The notes beneath the pieces were generated by a model. The model had not been told where the DNA came from. It ran no database searches and saw only the letters and a program-made list of their open reading frames with translations. From Bacteroidales bacterium (GTDB taxonomy: Bacteria; Bacteroidota; Bacteroidia; Bacteroidales; G3-4614), in assembly GCA_015061035.1 (NCBI GenBank), contig SUXK01000004.1, positions 124,001 through 188,000 of the forward strand: a stretch of DNA of 64,000 nt, read 5' to 3'. This document shows, piece by piece, positions 8,475 to 16,154 of the stretch (the first letter of the stretch is position 1; every line of letters starts with the position of its first letter). The position numbers and the translations under genes are program-made.

Positions 8475-9143
8475 ATGGCAAAACTATATATTGTTCCCAC
8501 TCCTGTTGGTAATCTCGAAGATATAACTCTGCGTGCTTTAAGAGTATTGAAAGAGGTTGATTGTATCTTGGCAGAGGATACCAGAACAAGTGGTATTCTG
8601 TTAAAACATTTTGATATAAAATCGAAACTTCAACCACATCATAAATTCAACGAGCATAAGACTATTGAGAGTGTTGCCCAACGTATAAAGGGCGGAGAGA
8701 ACATTGCTCTAATTTCAGATGCCGGAACTCCCGGTATCTCAGACCCCGGTTTTTTGTTAGCGAGAGAGTGCGCCAGACAAGGGGTTGAGGTTGAGTGTCT
8801 ACCCGGTGCTACTGCATTTGTTCCTGCAATTGTTGCTTCAGGGTTACCTTGCGACAGATTCTGCTTTGAGGGCTTTTTACCTCAAAAGAAAGGCAGAGTT
8901 TCAAGATTAACTGAACTATCGACTGAAGAGAGGACTATTATATTTTACGAGTCGCCATACCGCATTGTTAAACTTCTTACTCAAATCTCTGAGATATTTG
9001 GTAGCGAAAGAGAGTGTGCTGTTTGCAGAGAAATCTCAAAACTTCATGAAGAGATTGTAAGAGGCTCTATTGCTGATGCTATTGCTCATTTCTCAACTCA
9101 CGAACCTAAAGGCGAGTTTGTTGTTGTTGTTGCAGGGAAATAG
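8475..9143 (+). CDS. rsmI: 16S rRNA 2'-O-ribose C1402 methyltransferase
   Basis: SAM-dependent methylation of the 2'-hydroxyl of C1402 in the ribosomal decoding centre. The 222-residue protein begins with the family signature KLYIVPTPVGNLEDIT, followed by LAEDTRTSG, ISDAGTPGISDPG and LPGATAFVPA, all standard for the tetrapyrrole-methylase fold. The usual C-terminal extension of E. coli RsmI (286 residues) is absent, as is common in Bacteroidetes. Last gene of the ribE operon, 5 nt after the acidic protein; the stop is followed by a weak AT-rich hairpin (9151-9178). Confidence 0.93.
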   Translation: MAKLYIVPTPVGNLEDITLRALRVLKEVDCILAEDTRTSGILLKHFDIKSKLQPHHKFNEHKTIESVAQRIKGGENIALISDAGTPGISDPGFLLARECARQGVEVECLPGATAFVPAIVASGLPCDRFCFEGFLPQKKGRVSRLTELSTEERTIIFYESPYRIVKLLTQISEIFGSERECAVCREISKLHEEIVRGSIADAIAHFSTHEPKGEFVVVVAGK

Positions 9144-9166
9144 TATTTATAATTAGGTATTAGTTT

Positions 9167-9278
9167 AATTCCTAATTTGTAGTCCCTAATAATCAAGCCT
9201 ATGCTTGTTGAATCTGCTCTCACTCGGCATTGCCCAAACATGTTTGAGAATGCTCTTACTCAACCAAGAATTCCTAAT
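9167..9278. repeat. Imperfect palindromic element flanked by a 10-bp direct repeat
   Basis: The 245-nt gap between rsmI and the next gene holds no coding region. It contains a short hairpin (CAAGC 9194-9198 / GCTTG 9203-9207) and a larger imperfect inverted repeat. In that repeat, GTTGA 9207-9211 pairs with TCAAC 9260-9264, GCATT 9227-9231 with AATGC 9249-9253, and the centre is CAAACATGTTTG 9235-9246. The element is bracketed by direct copies of AATTCCTAAT at 9167-9176 and 9269-9278. The complement of this 10-mer recurs at 63765-63774. This looks like a small mobile or REP-like repeat, but a genome-wide count would be needed to show it. Confidence 0.45.
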
Positions 9279-9333
9279 TATTAACTCTCGCCCCTAAATA
9301 AATATTAATTTGATATAAAAAATTTTTACATTT

Positions 9334-9364
9334 TTTGAAATTGCATTTCTAATATATACTTTCG
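9334..9364 (+). promoter_or_regulatory. Promoter of the coiled-coil lipoprotein gene
   Basis: TTTG (9334-9337), 19 nt, TACTTTCG (9357-9364): consensus spacing with one mismatch in the -7 box. The start point would be near 9371, about 18 nt before the ATG at 9389. Confidence 0.6.
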
Positions 9365-9388
9365 TGAAAAATATAAAATTATAGATTT

Positions 9389-10240
9389 ATGAATAAGAGT
9401 TTATTATCGCTACTATTTAGTGGTTGTATATTGTGTGTTGTTTCGTGTCAGAAAATCAGTAATGATGAGAATGCGGCATTAAAGCAAGAGAACGATTCTT
9501 TAATGTTAGAGAATGCTCAAACAAAGGCAGAATTTGAAGAGGTTTTGATGCTTATAAACGAAATTCAGGCAGGTTTTAACGAAATCAAGAGTGCCGAGAA
9601 CTACATTGTTGTTAACAATAACATTGGTGATGATTTAAGCAAGAGTACAAGAGAGAGAATTGCTTCGGATATGACTCTTATTTCAAATATTCTCAAAGAG
9701 AACAGAGAGAAGATTAACAGACTTCAAAAACAACTTAGCAATAGCCAAAATGAGTCTGCCCAACTTAAAGAGACTATCAACTCGCTAAATGAGATGATGG
9801 ATGAGAAGACTCAAATTATTACCAACCTTCAAAGCGAACTTGCCAAACGCGATATAAGAATTGCTGAACTTGATGATGCGGTTACCACTCTTACCCAAAT
9901 TAATGCTTCTCAAAGTGATATGATACTCTCTCAAGATAGCGAACTCAACAGAGTATATTATGCTTTTGGCACTTCGAAAGAGTTAAGAGAGAATAAGATT
10001 ATAGAGAAGCGTGGTCGTAATCTTCTAAAAGGTGATTTCAACAAAGAGTACTTTACAGAGGTTGATATGCGTGATATTACTGAGTTAGAGATTGGTAGCA
10101 AAAAAGCAGATGTTTTAACTACTCATCCTAATGGTAGTTACTCTATTGACAAGGATAGTAACGGATATTTAACTCTTAAAATTTTGGATACCCAACTTTT
10201 CTGGAGTACTTCGCACTACCTTGTTATTGAGGTGGAGTAA
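9389..10240 (+). CDS. Coiled-coil lipoprotein, Cbp1 (collagen-binding adhesin)-like
   Basis: A 283-residue predicted lipoprotein: a hydrophobic signal ends in VVSC with the lipidated Cys at 20. Residues ~25-195 form long heptad-rich coiled coils with a short break around 60-80. The C-terminal ~85 residues form a small domain with FGTSKELRENKII, FNKEYFTEVD, LTTHPNGSY and a final FWSTSHYLVIEV. From memory this layout and tail match the Bacteroides fragilis Cbp1 family, named for collagen binding. The resemblance supports family membership, not proven binding. It is monocistronic, with its own promoter and a clear terminator downstream. Confidence 0.75.
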   Translation: MNKSLLSLLFSGCILCVVSCQKISNDENAALKQENDSLMLENAQTKAEFEEVLMLINEIQAGFNEIKSAENYIVVNNNIGDDLSKSTRERIASDMTLISNILKENREKINRLQKQLSNSQNESAQLKETINSLNEMMDEKTQIITNLQSELAKRDIRIAELDDAVTTLTQINASQSDMILSQDSELNRVYYAFGTSKELRENKIIEKRGRNLLKGDFNKEYFTEVDMRDITELEIGSKKADVLTTHPNGSYSIDKDSNGYLTLKILDTQLFWSTSHYLVIEVE

Positions 10241-10271
10241 AAAATTGAAGATTATATATATATTGGTTTAT

Positions 10272-10296
10272 AGGCTGTGTAACACAGCCTTTTTTA
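10272..10296 (+). terminator. Intrinsic terminator
   Basis: Stem AGGCTGTG / CACAGCCT with a 3-nt loop (TAA), followed by a run of six T, 32 nt after the lipoprotein stop codon. Confidence 0.85.
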
Positions 10297-10350
10297 TTTT
10301 CTTTTTTTATATTAAAACATATTAGTGTTAATTATTTGATTTTAATAACG

Positions 10351-10384
10351 TTTGTAACTATTTTTGTATTTTGAGTTAATTTTG
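10351..10384 (+). promoter_or_regulatory. Promoter of the M60-type peptidase gene
   Basis: TTTG (10351-10354), 22 nt, TAATTTTG (10377-10384). The -7 box is perfect; spacing is slightly longer than usual. The transcript would start about 20 nt before the ATG. Confidence 0.5.
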
Positions 10385-10410
10385 CAAAATAGATATTTTA
10401 TAAGTTTAAT

Positions 10411-13400
10411 ATGAGAAAGTTTTGTACTCTTATTTTATGGGGAATGTTACTATGTTTTACAACTCCAGCAATGGCTCAGTTGAGCGAACTATCTGGTAAA
10501 GTTATTAATGCGATTGGCAGTGAGACTTCATCTTTTACTACTAATCAATGGTACTTGATGTATAATAGAGGTAGAGGCACATACGCCTACGAACGCTCTA
10601 ATGGTATGATTTACGTTAAAAATAGCGAAGTTCCTGTTGTTGGAGATAATGCCTCCTCAAAAAGTGCTTTTTTAATTCGTTTGGTGGAGAGTGGAACTAC
10701 CGATAAATACTATATACAAACAGGCAATGGTAACTATTTTGGAACTTTAACTGAAGGAAACAATAATGGTATTACTGCCAATAAGAGTGTGCTTTATAGT
10801 TGTAATACTATTAACGGAAATGTCGGGCACTTCTATTTTAACGATGGCAACAATATGATTATGGATGCCAATGGTCCCGGCGATGCCTCACTTGCAGGTT
10901 GGGGATATGGTAATGTAACTTCCACTAATGGCAATAACGACTGGGCTTTATACCCTGTTACTTTAGGTAATCCAACTAACCTATCGGGTGCAGAACTTTT
11001 AGAATATCAATTGGAAAACCACTCTCTTTTTAGACTTAAAAACAGAAATGCATACTCTACTGGATGGAGTAATCCAATGCTTTCAGAAAATGATAATAAC
11101 AATTTAAGCATCAAAGAAAAAACTTCTGACACAGACCTCTCTCAAATTTGGATTATTGAGCCTAATGGTAATGGTTACACTTTGCGTAATGCTAATTCGG
11201 GCAGGTATATTAATGATTTATCAACAGGCTCTACAAGCTCTTCAAGTTCTGAACCAAAAGTTTATTATATTAAATACGGAGATAATAACTCAAGTTCAAG
11301 TACTAACTATATTACTATTAGTGCTACTGATGATTTTTCGGGGAGAAATAGTTTGCACCATCAAAACTATGCTTGTGCAGGTGGTGGACAAAACCTCGTG
11401 GTTTGGGATGCTGGTAGTGGTGGAAACTCCACTGCTTCGGACTGGACCTTGGAGGTTGTTACTAATATTACAGAAGATAATATAAGAGACCATTTTACTG
11501 AAATGGCAGGTGTGGATACAGAAGTTGTTGCCGGCAAGATTTACAGATTTATCAGCAACTCATACGGGAATGTTATGACTGAACTATTCACAAATAACTC
11601 CGTTAAATGTATGCCTCTTGATGAGAACAACTTTGCTCAATATTGGAGAGTGATTGCCAACGGAGATAACTATATTTTACAAAATGTTTTAACTGAACGA
11701 TATATTCAGGCTCAAAGAGGTACTTTTTCTGTTCCCTACTCTACCGGAACTTCGCAACACACTTTTGCTATTAATAGCAGAGGAGATAAATGGATATCTT
11801 CATTTACCATTACTGATTACAGTACTGTTGGTTTACACTGTGCCTCTTCACAAGAGAACTATGTTGTGGGATGGTATACAAATACAGATGCTTCGGTTTG
11901 GCGTGTTCAATCAGTTAATTTAACTGACAACGAGATTGAAGAAGCCCAAGAAAGTTATAATGCATTTAAGGATTTACAAGATAACAAAGCTGCTATTCAA
12001 ACTCGTTTAATGTATTTCTTTGAAGATTATGCTTGCACAACTCTTAAAGCTGAATATCAATCGATGACCGATGATATTTTACTAATGAACTTGGAGAATA
12101 AAGATATTTTCAATCCTCTATTGCAAGAGATGATTCTTAAAGTTAAAAACAATAGTTGGCAAACTTACGATATTGCTTGGAATAAGACCGAAAAGACATT
12201 CCGTATTGCAGACTATAAAGTTTATAGCGATTGGGATTGGGATGCTTGGACTGCTATTACTCAAAATGGCTATTGCTTTAGCAGATTGAGCAACCCTACC
12301 GGTATATGTGGTAAGAGCGGTGATGTTATTTTAATATTAGTGGATAGTGATATTCCAAGCGGTGTGTCGCTACAAATAGAGGCCGTTAATGGAACAAGTA
12401 GCGCTGGAGTTACTTCTCCTCTCGCAAAAGGTTTAAACTCTATTATTTTAAGTGAAGATGCAAACTTATTTATATACTATACTGCCGATGTTACCAACGA
12501 TGGTTATGGCAACTACTCTTATCCTAAACTTTCAGATATTGCAGATATAAAGATTCATATTGAGGGTGGTAGCGTTAACGGATATTTTGACCTCACAAAA
12601 GGAGATAACAACATTGACTGGAGTAAATTGCAATCTTACCTACTCAAAGACAGTGAGGTAATTAACTTAAAGACTGACTACTTGATGTTTAATATGAATT
12701 GTGAGTTGGTTAAACAATATTGCCCTGTATATATGGTTGAACTTTTAACTATTTGGGATAATATTATTAAGTCGCAACGCGAACTTATGGGATTTGAGGA
12801 TTATGAGGGTTATTTTAACAACTTGCTTATTGCTGCCTCAATAGGTAATAGTTATATGTATGCAAGTTCGTATGGTACATATTATAACGAAACTACTCTG
12901 CCAAGTGTAATGAACTATGAGGAGATGAACACAACTGGTGCTATTTGGGGTCCTGCTCACGAGAATGGACATATTCACCAAAACGTTATTAATATGGTGG
13001 GATGCACAGAGGTATCCAATAATTTGTTCTCTAATGTTGCAGTATATAAGCAAGGTCGTTTTACAATGCGTGCCGATGAACTTTCTACTACCATTAATAA
13101 CTTTGCAAATAATGTGCATTGGACTGCTCGTGATATTTGGGAGCAATGTTTAATGTACACAAAACTTTATTACTATTACCATGTTTTGGGTAATAATCCC
13201 GAGTTCTATCCCAACTTGTTTAGATCGTTGCGTAACGATCCGTTGGACAGAAGAAAGGGTGTTACCATAAGACTTAAAGATGAGAGTTTGAAATTTGTTC
13301 GCCACGTATGCGATGTTGCTGGAGAGGACTTAACTGAGTTCTTTAAAGTGTTTGGTTTCTTTGAAACTCCACAAAATAATGGTAATGATTTAGGTTTCCA

Positions 13401-14715
13401 TAAGGACGATTATGGCAATTTCTATATTGACACAAACCCAACTACTACGGCTGAAGATATTGAGGCTACTCTTGAGTATATTAAGAGCAAAAACTACCCT
13501 AAAAATAGTAGCATCATCTTTATTGATGACCGTATTAAACCATCACCTGCTAACTATGATAGTATGCCTATTGGAGCTTTAAGAGGCGACTTTAATAATG
13601 AACACCCAATAGGTGAGGTTGGTGACGTTGGTCAATATAACGACTACTCTGACGAGTTTAAATGTAATGGTTATAAGTTTACTTCAAGCAATGGTAATAT
13701 TACTATTGAGGGAGAGGGGGCTGTTGGTTTTAAAGTGTATGACCAAAACGGAGTGTTAGTTTATATATCAAATACTAAAGAATTTACTATACCAACCGAT
13801 ATTTTAAACTCATTAGGTAGTAACTTTGAAATTAAGGCAACTGAAGGTAATTGTGAGGATATCACTATTGCTAATGCAAATGAAACTTTATATAATTTAG
13901 ATGTTTATTATGGCAAGAATGAGAAGAAGACTATCTACTCAAATGGAGAGGCTATTACCCTACCCGATAATGCTCTTGTTTTTGTTACTGGTAGCAACAG
14001 ATATGATGCTCCCTCAACTTTGACAAATAGCCAAAATGTTATCAATGCCTATAATATGGCTTCAGAGGTTGTTTTAAAAGATAATGTTGATTTCTATGCT
14101 CCATACAACTTTACTGCTACTGAGGTAAATTTTGATAGAGGTATTGATGCTAACGAAATGAGATTGTTGGTTGTTCCTTTTGATGTGAATAGTAATAGTA
14201 TTAATGGTGATGTTTATGCTTTTGACAAGGTTGAGGGTAATATGGTAAACTTTACTTCATATAGTGGGGTGTTAAGTGCTAATACTCCTTATTTGATTTA
14301 CTCAGAGAGCAGTGATAATATTGTTACTCCATTAGAAAACACAACTATCAAGGCTACTCCAAACGCAATATCTATTGGAGGTAGCAATGCTTCATTAGTA
14401 AGTAGTTATAAGGTAAGTGCTACAACAGAAAATCTTTATGAGTACGTTGTTGGTGGATTTGAGAAGTTACAAGAGGATTGGTTACCCTTTGAGACTATGT
14501 TGCAGATTAATGACAGTGAGGTTTTTGACAGATATATTATATCGTTCAATGGAGAGGCAACTGGTATTGAGATTCCAACTAATGACAACTCGATATTCCC
14601 TGCCGATGTGTATGATTTGAACGGAAGATTGATTAGAGTAAATGCTGAGTCTCTTGAAGGTCTTTCAAATGGTATTTACATTGTAAATGGTACAAAAATT
14701 ATTTGGCAAGATTAG
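10411..14715 (+). CDS. Secreted M60-type (enhancin-like) zinc metallopeptidase with T9SS-like C-terminal signal
   Basis: A 1434-residue exported protein. Residues 1-22 are a signal peptide ending AMA. Residues ~25-500 hold several repeats with QYWRV/QIWII-type motifs, suggesting beta-trefoil (ricin-like) carbohydrate-binding modules. A beta-sandwich around 560-690 precedes the M60 core. The zinc site is H850-E-N-G-H854, with E867 thirteen residues further on inside TEVSNN, matching the family pattern HExxH...E. M60-like enzymes of gut bacteria cut mucin-type O-glycoproteins, so host or dietary glycoprotein is a plausible substrate. The final ~40 residues (VYDLNGRLIR...GIYIVNG) resemble a type A T9SS sorting domain, predicting secretion through the outer membrane and surface attachment. 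Own promoter and terminator; monocistronic. Confidence 0.85.
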   Translation: MRKFCTLILWGMLLCFTTPAMAQLSELSGKVINAIGSETSSFTTNQWYLMYNRGRGTYAYERSNGMIYVKNSEVPVVGDNASSKSAFLIRLVESGTTDKYYIQTGNGNYFGTLTEGNNNGITANKSVLYSCNTINGNVGHFYFNDGNNMIMDANGPGDASLAGWGYGNVTSTNGNNDWALYPVTLGNPTNLSGAELLEYQLENHSLFRLKNRNAYSTGWSNPMLSENDNNNLSIKEKTSDTDLSQIWIIEPNGNGYTLRNANSGRYINDLSTGSTSSSSSEPKVYYIKYGDNNSSSSTNYITISATDDFSGRNSLHHQNYACAGGGQNLVVWDAGSGGNSTASDWTLEVVTNITEDNIRDHFTEMAGVDTEVVAGKIYRFISNSYGNVMTELFTNNSVKCMPLDENNFAQYWRVIANGDNYILQNVLTERYIQAQRGTFSVPYSTGTSQHTFAINSRGDKWISSFTITDYSTVGLHCASSQENYVVGWYTNTDASVWRVQSVNLTDNEIEEAQESYNAFKDLQDNKAAIQTRLMYFFEDYACTTLKAEYQSMTDDILLMNLENKDIFNPLLQEMILKVKNNSWQTYDIAWNKTEKTFRIADYKVYSDWDWDAWTAITQNGYCFSRLSNPTGICGKSGDVILILVDSDIPSGVSLQIEAVNGTSSAGVTSPLAKGLNSIILSEDANLFIYYTADVTNDGYGNYSYPKLSDIADIKIHIEGGSVNGYFDLTKGDNNIDWSKLQSYLLKDSEVINLKTDYLMFNMNCELVKQYCPVYMVELLTIWDNIIKSQRELMGFEDYEGYFNNLLIAASIGNSYMYASSYGTYYNETTLPSVMNYEEMNTTGAIWGPAHENGHIHQNVINMVGCTEVSNNLFSNVAVYKQGRFTMRADELSTTINNFANNVHWTARDIWEQCLMYTKLYYYYHVLGNNPEFYPNLFRSLRNDPLDRRKGVTIRLKDESLKFVRHVCDVAGEDLTEFFKVFGFFETPQNNGNDLGFHKDDYGNFYIDTNPTTTAEDIEATLEYIKSKNYPKNSSIIFIDDRIKPSPANYDSMPIGALRGDFNNEHPIGEVGDVGQYNDYSDEFKCNGYKFTSSNGNITIEGEGAVGFKVYDQNGVLVYISNTKEFTIPTDILNSLGSNFEIKATEGNCEDITIANANETLYNLDVYYGKNEKKTIYSNGEAITLPDNALVFVTGSNRYDAPSTLTNSQNVINAYNMASEVVLKDNVDFYAPYNFTATEVNFDRGIDANEMRLLVVPFDVNSNSINGDVYAFDKVEGNMVNFTSYSGVLSANTPYLIYSESSDNIVTPLENTTIKATPNAISIGGSNASLVSSYKVSATTENLYEYVVGGFEKLQEDWLPFETMLQINDSEVFDRYIISFNGEATGIEIPTNDNSIFPADVYDLNGRLIRVNAESLEGLSNGIYIVNGTKIIWQD

Positions 14716-14740
14716 TAATTTTATATTTTAATTTCAAATT

Positions 14741-14780
14741 AGCGGAGACTCTGAACAAGTGTTTCCGCTTTTTGTTTTTT
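14741..14780 (+). terminator. Intrinsic terminator
   Basis: AGCGGA (14741-14746) pairs with TCCGCT (14764-14769), followed by a T-rich tract; lies 26 nt after the peptidase stop. Confidence 0.75.
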
Positions 14781-14817
14781 AGGTATTGATATGATTTTTT
14801 TTATTTATTGCGTTGAT

Positions 14818-14850
14818 ATTGTGTTTTATTAATAAAAAATTGTAACTTCG
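14818..14850 (+). promoter_or_regulatory. Promoter of serB operon
   Basis: ATTG (14818-14821), 21 nt, TAACTTCG (14843-14850). Each box has one mismatch to consensus; start near 14857, about 35 nt before serB. Confidence 0.4.
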
Positions 14851-14891
14851 CCATATAATATTTTTTGTTTTGTCGCTAATTTTCATTAATC

Positions 14892-16133
14892 ATGGAAGAG
14901 GTTAATAAAAAAGAGATTATTCTTGTACAGATTACAGGTGATGATCGTCCAGGTGTTACAAGTGCTTTAACAAACATTTTGGCTAAGTACAATGCTATTG
15001 TTTTGGATATTGGTCAGGCTGATATTCATCACTCGTTGTCGTTAGGTATTTTGTTTGTTACAGATAGTATTAATTCTGGTTGTATTATTAAAGAACTTCT
15101 TTTTAAAGCGACTGAGATTGGTGTAAATATTAGATTCTCGCCCGTTAGCGAAGAGGAGTATAATAGTTGGGTTGGAAGACAAGGTAAGAGCAGATATATT
15201 ATCACTATATTGGGAAGACGTGTTACTGCTCAACAAATTGGCGAGGTAACAAAGATTGTTGCCGAGAATGAACTTAATATTGATGCTATACGAAGACTTA
15301 CTGGTCGTATGCCCTTAGAAGAGGTGGAGACTGAAGTGGGTGTTTCTTGTATTGAACTCTCGGTCAGAGGTACTCCTAAGGATAAAAACAAGATGCAAGC
15401 ATCGTTTATTGAACTCTCTTCAAAGTTGAGCATTGATATATCGTTCCAAGAGGACAACATTTTTAGACGTACTCGAAGGTTGATTTGCTTTGATATGGAC
15501 TCTACTCTTATTGAAACGGAGGTTATTGATGAACTTGCCGACCGCGCTGGCGTTGGTAAAGAGGTGAGAGAGATTACAGAGTCGGCAATGAGAGGTGAGA
15601 TTGATTTCCATGAGAGTTTTACTCGAAGAGTTGCTCTTCTGAAAGGGTTGGATGTTAGTGTAATGAAAGATATTGCGGAGAGTCTTCCAATGACAGAAGG
15701 CATTGAGCGTTTAATGAAAACTCTTAAAACCGTTGGTTTTAAGATTGCTATCCTCTCGGGAGGCTTTACATACTTTGGCGAATATCTTAAACGTAAATTT
15801 GGCATAGACTATGTTTATGCTAATGAACTTGAAGTGGTTGATGGAAAACTTACAGGCCGTTATGTTGGAGATATTGTTGATGGTAAACGCAAAGCGGAAC
15901 TTTTGCGATTGCTGGCTCAAATAGAAAATGTGAATATTGCTCAAACTATTGCCGTTGGTGATGGTGCTAACGATATTCCTATGCTAAATACTGCTGGTTT
16001 GGGTATCGCATTCCACGCAAAACCAAAAGTTAAGGCTAATACTAAACAATCTATTTCAACTATTGGTTTGGATGGTATTCTTTATTTCTTAGGATTTAAA
16101 GATTCGTACTATAACTCTCCTCTTAATGACTAA
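14892..16133 (+). CDS. serB: Phosphoserine phosphatase with two N-terminal ACT domains
   Basis: Hydrolyses O-phosphoserine to serine, the last step of the phosphorylated serine pathway; cytosolic. The 413-residue protein has two ACT-type regulatory domains (about 8-85 and 100-185), then a HAD phosphatase domain. The catalytic Asp pair is D201/D203 in CFDMDSTLIETE, followed by LSGGFTYF and VGDGANDIPML. Tandem ACT domains suggest allosteric control by serine, as in mycobacterial SerB2. The patatin gene follows after 21 nt, so the two probably share a transcript. Confidence 0.95.
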   Translation: MEEVNKKEIILVQITGDDRPGVTSALTNILAKYNAIVLDIGQADIHHSLSLGILFVTDSINSGCIIKELLFKATEIGVNIRFSPVSEEEYNSWVGRQGKSRYIITILGRRVTAQQIGEVTKIVAENELNIDAIRRLTGRMPLEEVETEVGVSCIELSVRGTPKDKNKMQASFIELSSKLSIDISFQEDNIFRRTRRLICFDMDSTLIETEVIDELADRAGVGKEVREITESAMRGEIDFHESFTRRVALLKGLDVSVMKDIAESLPMTEGIERLMKTLKTVGFKIAILSGGFTYFGEYLKRKFGIDYVYANELEVVDGKLTGRYVGDIVDGKRKAELLRLLAQIENVNIAQTIAVGDGANDIPMLNTAGLGIAFHAKPKVKANTKQSISTIGLDGILYFLGFKDSYYNSPLND

Positions 16134-16154
16134 TTATTTACAATGTAGAGCAGT

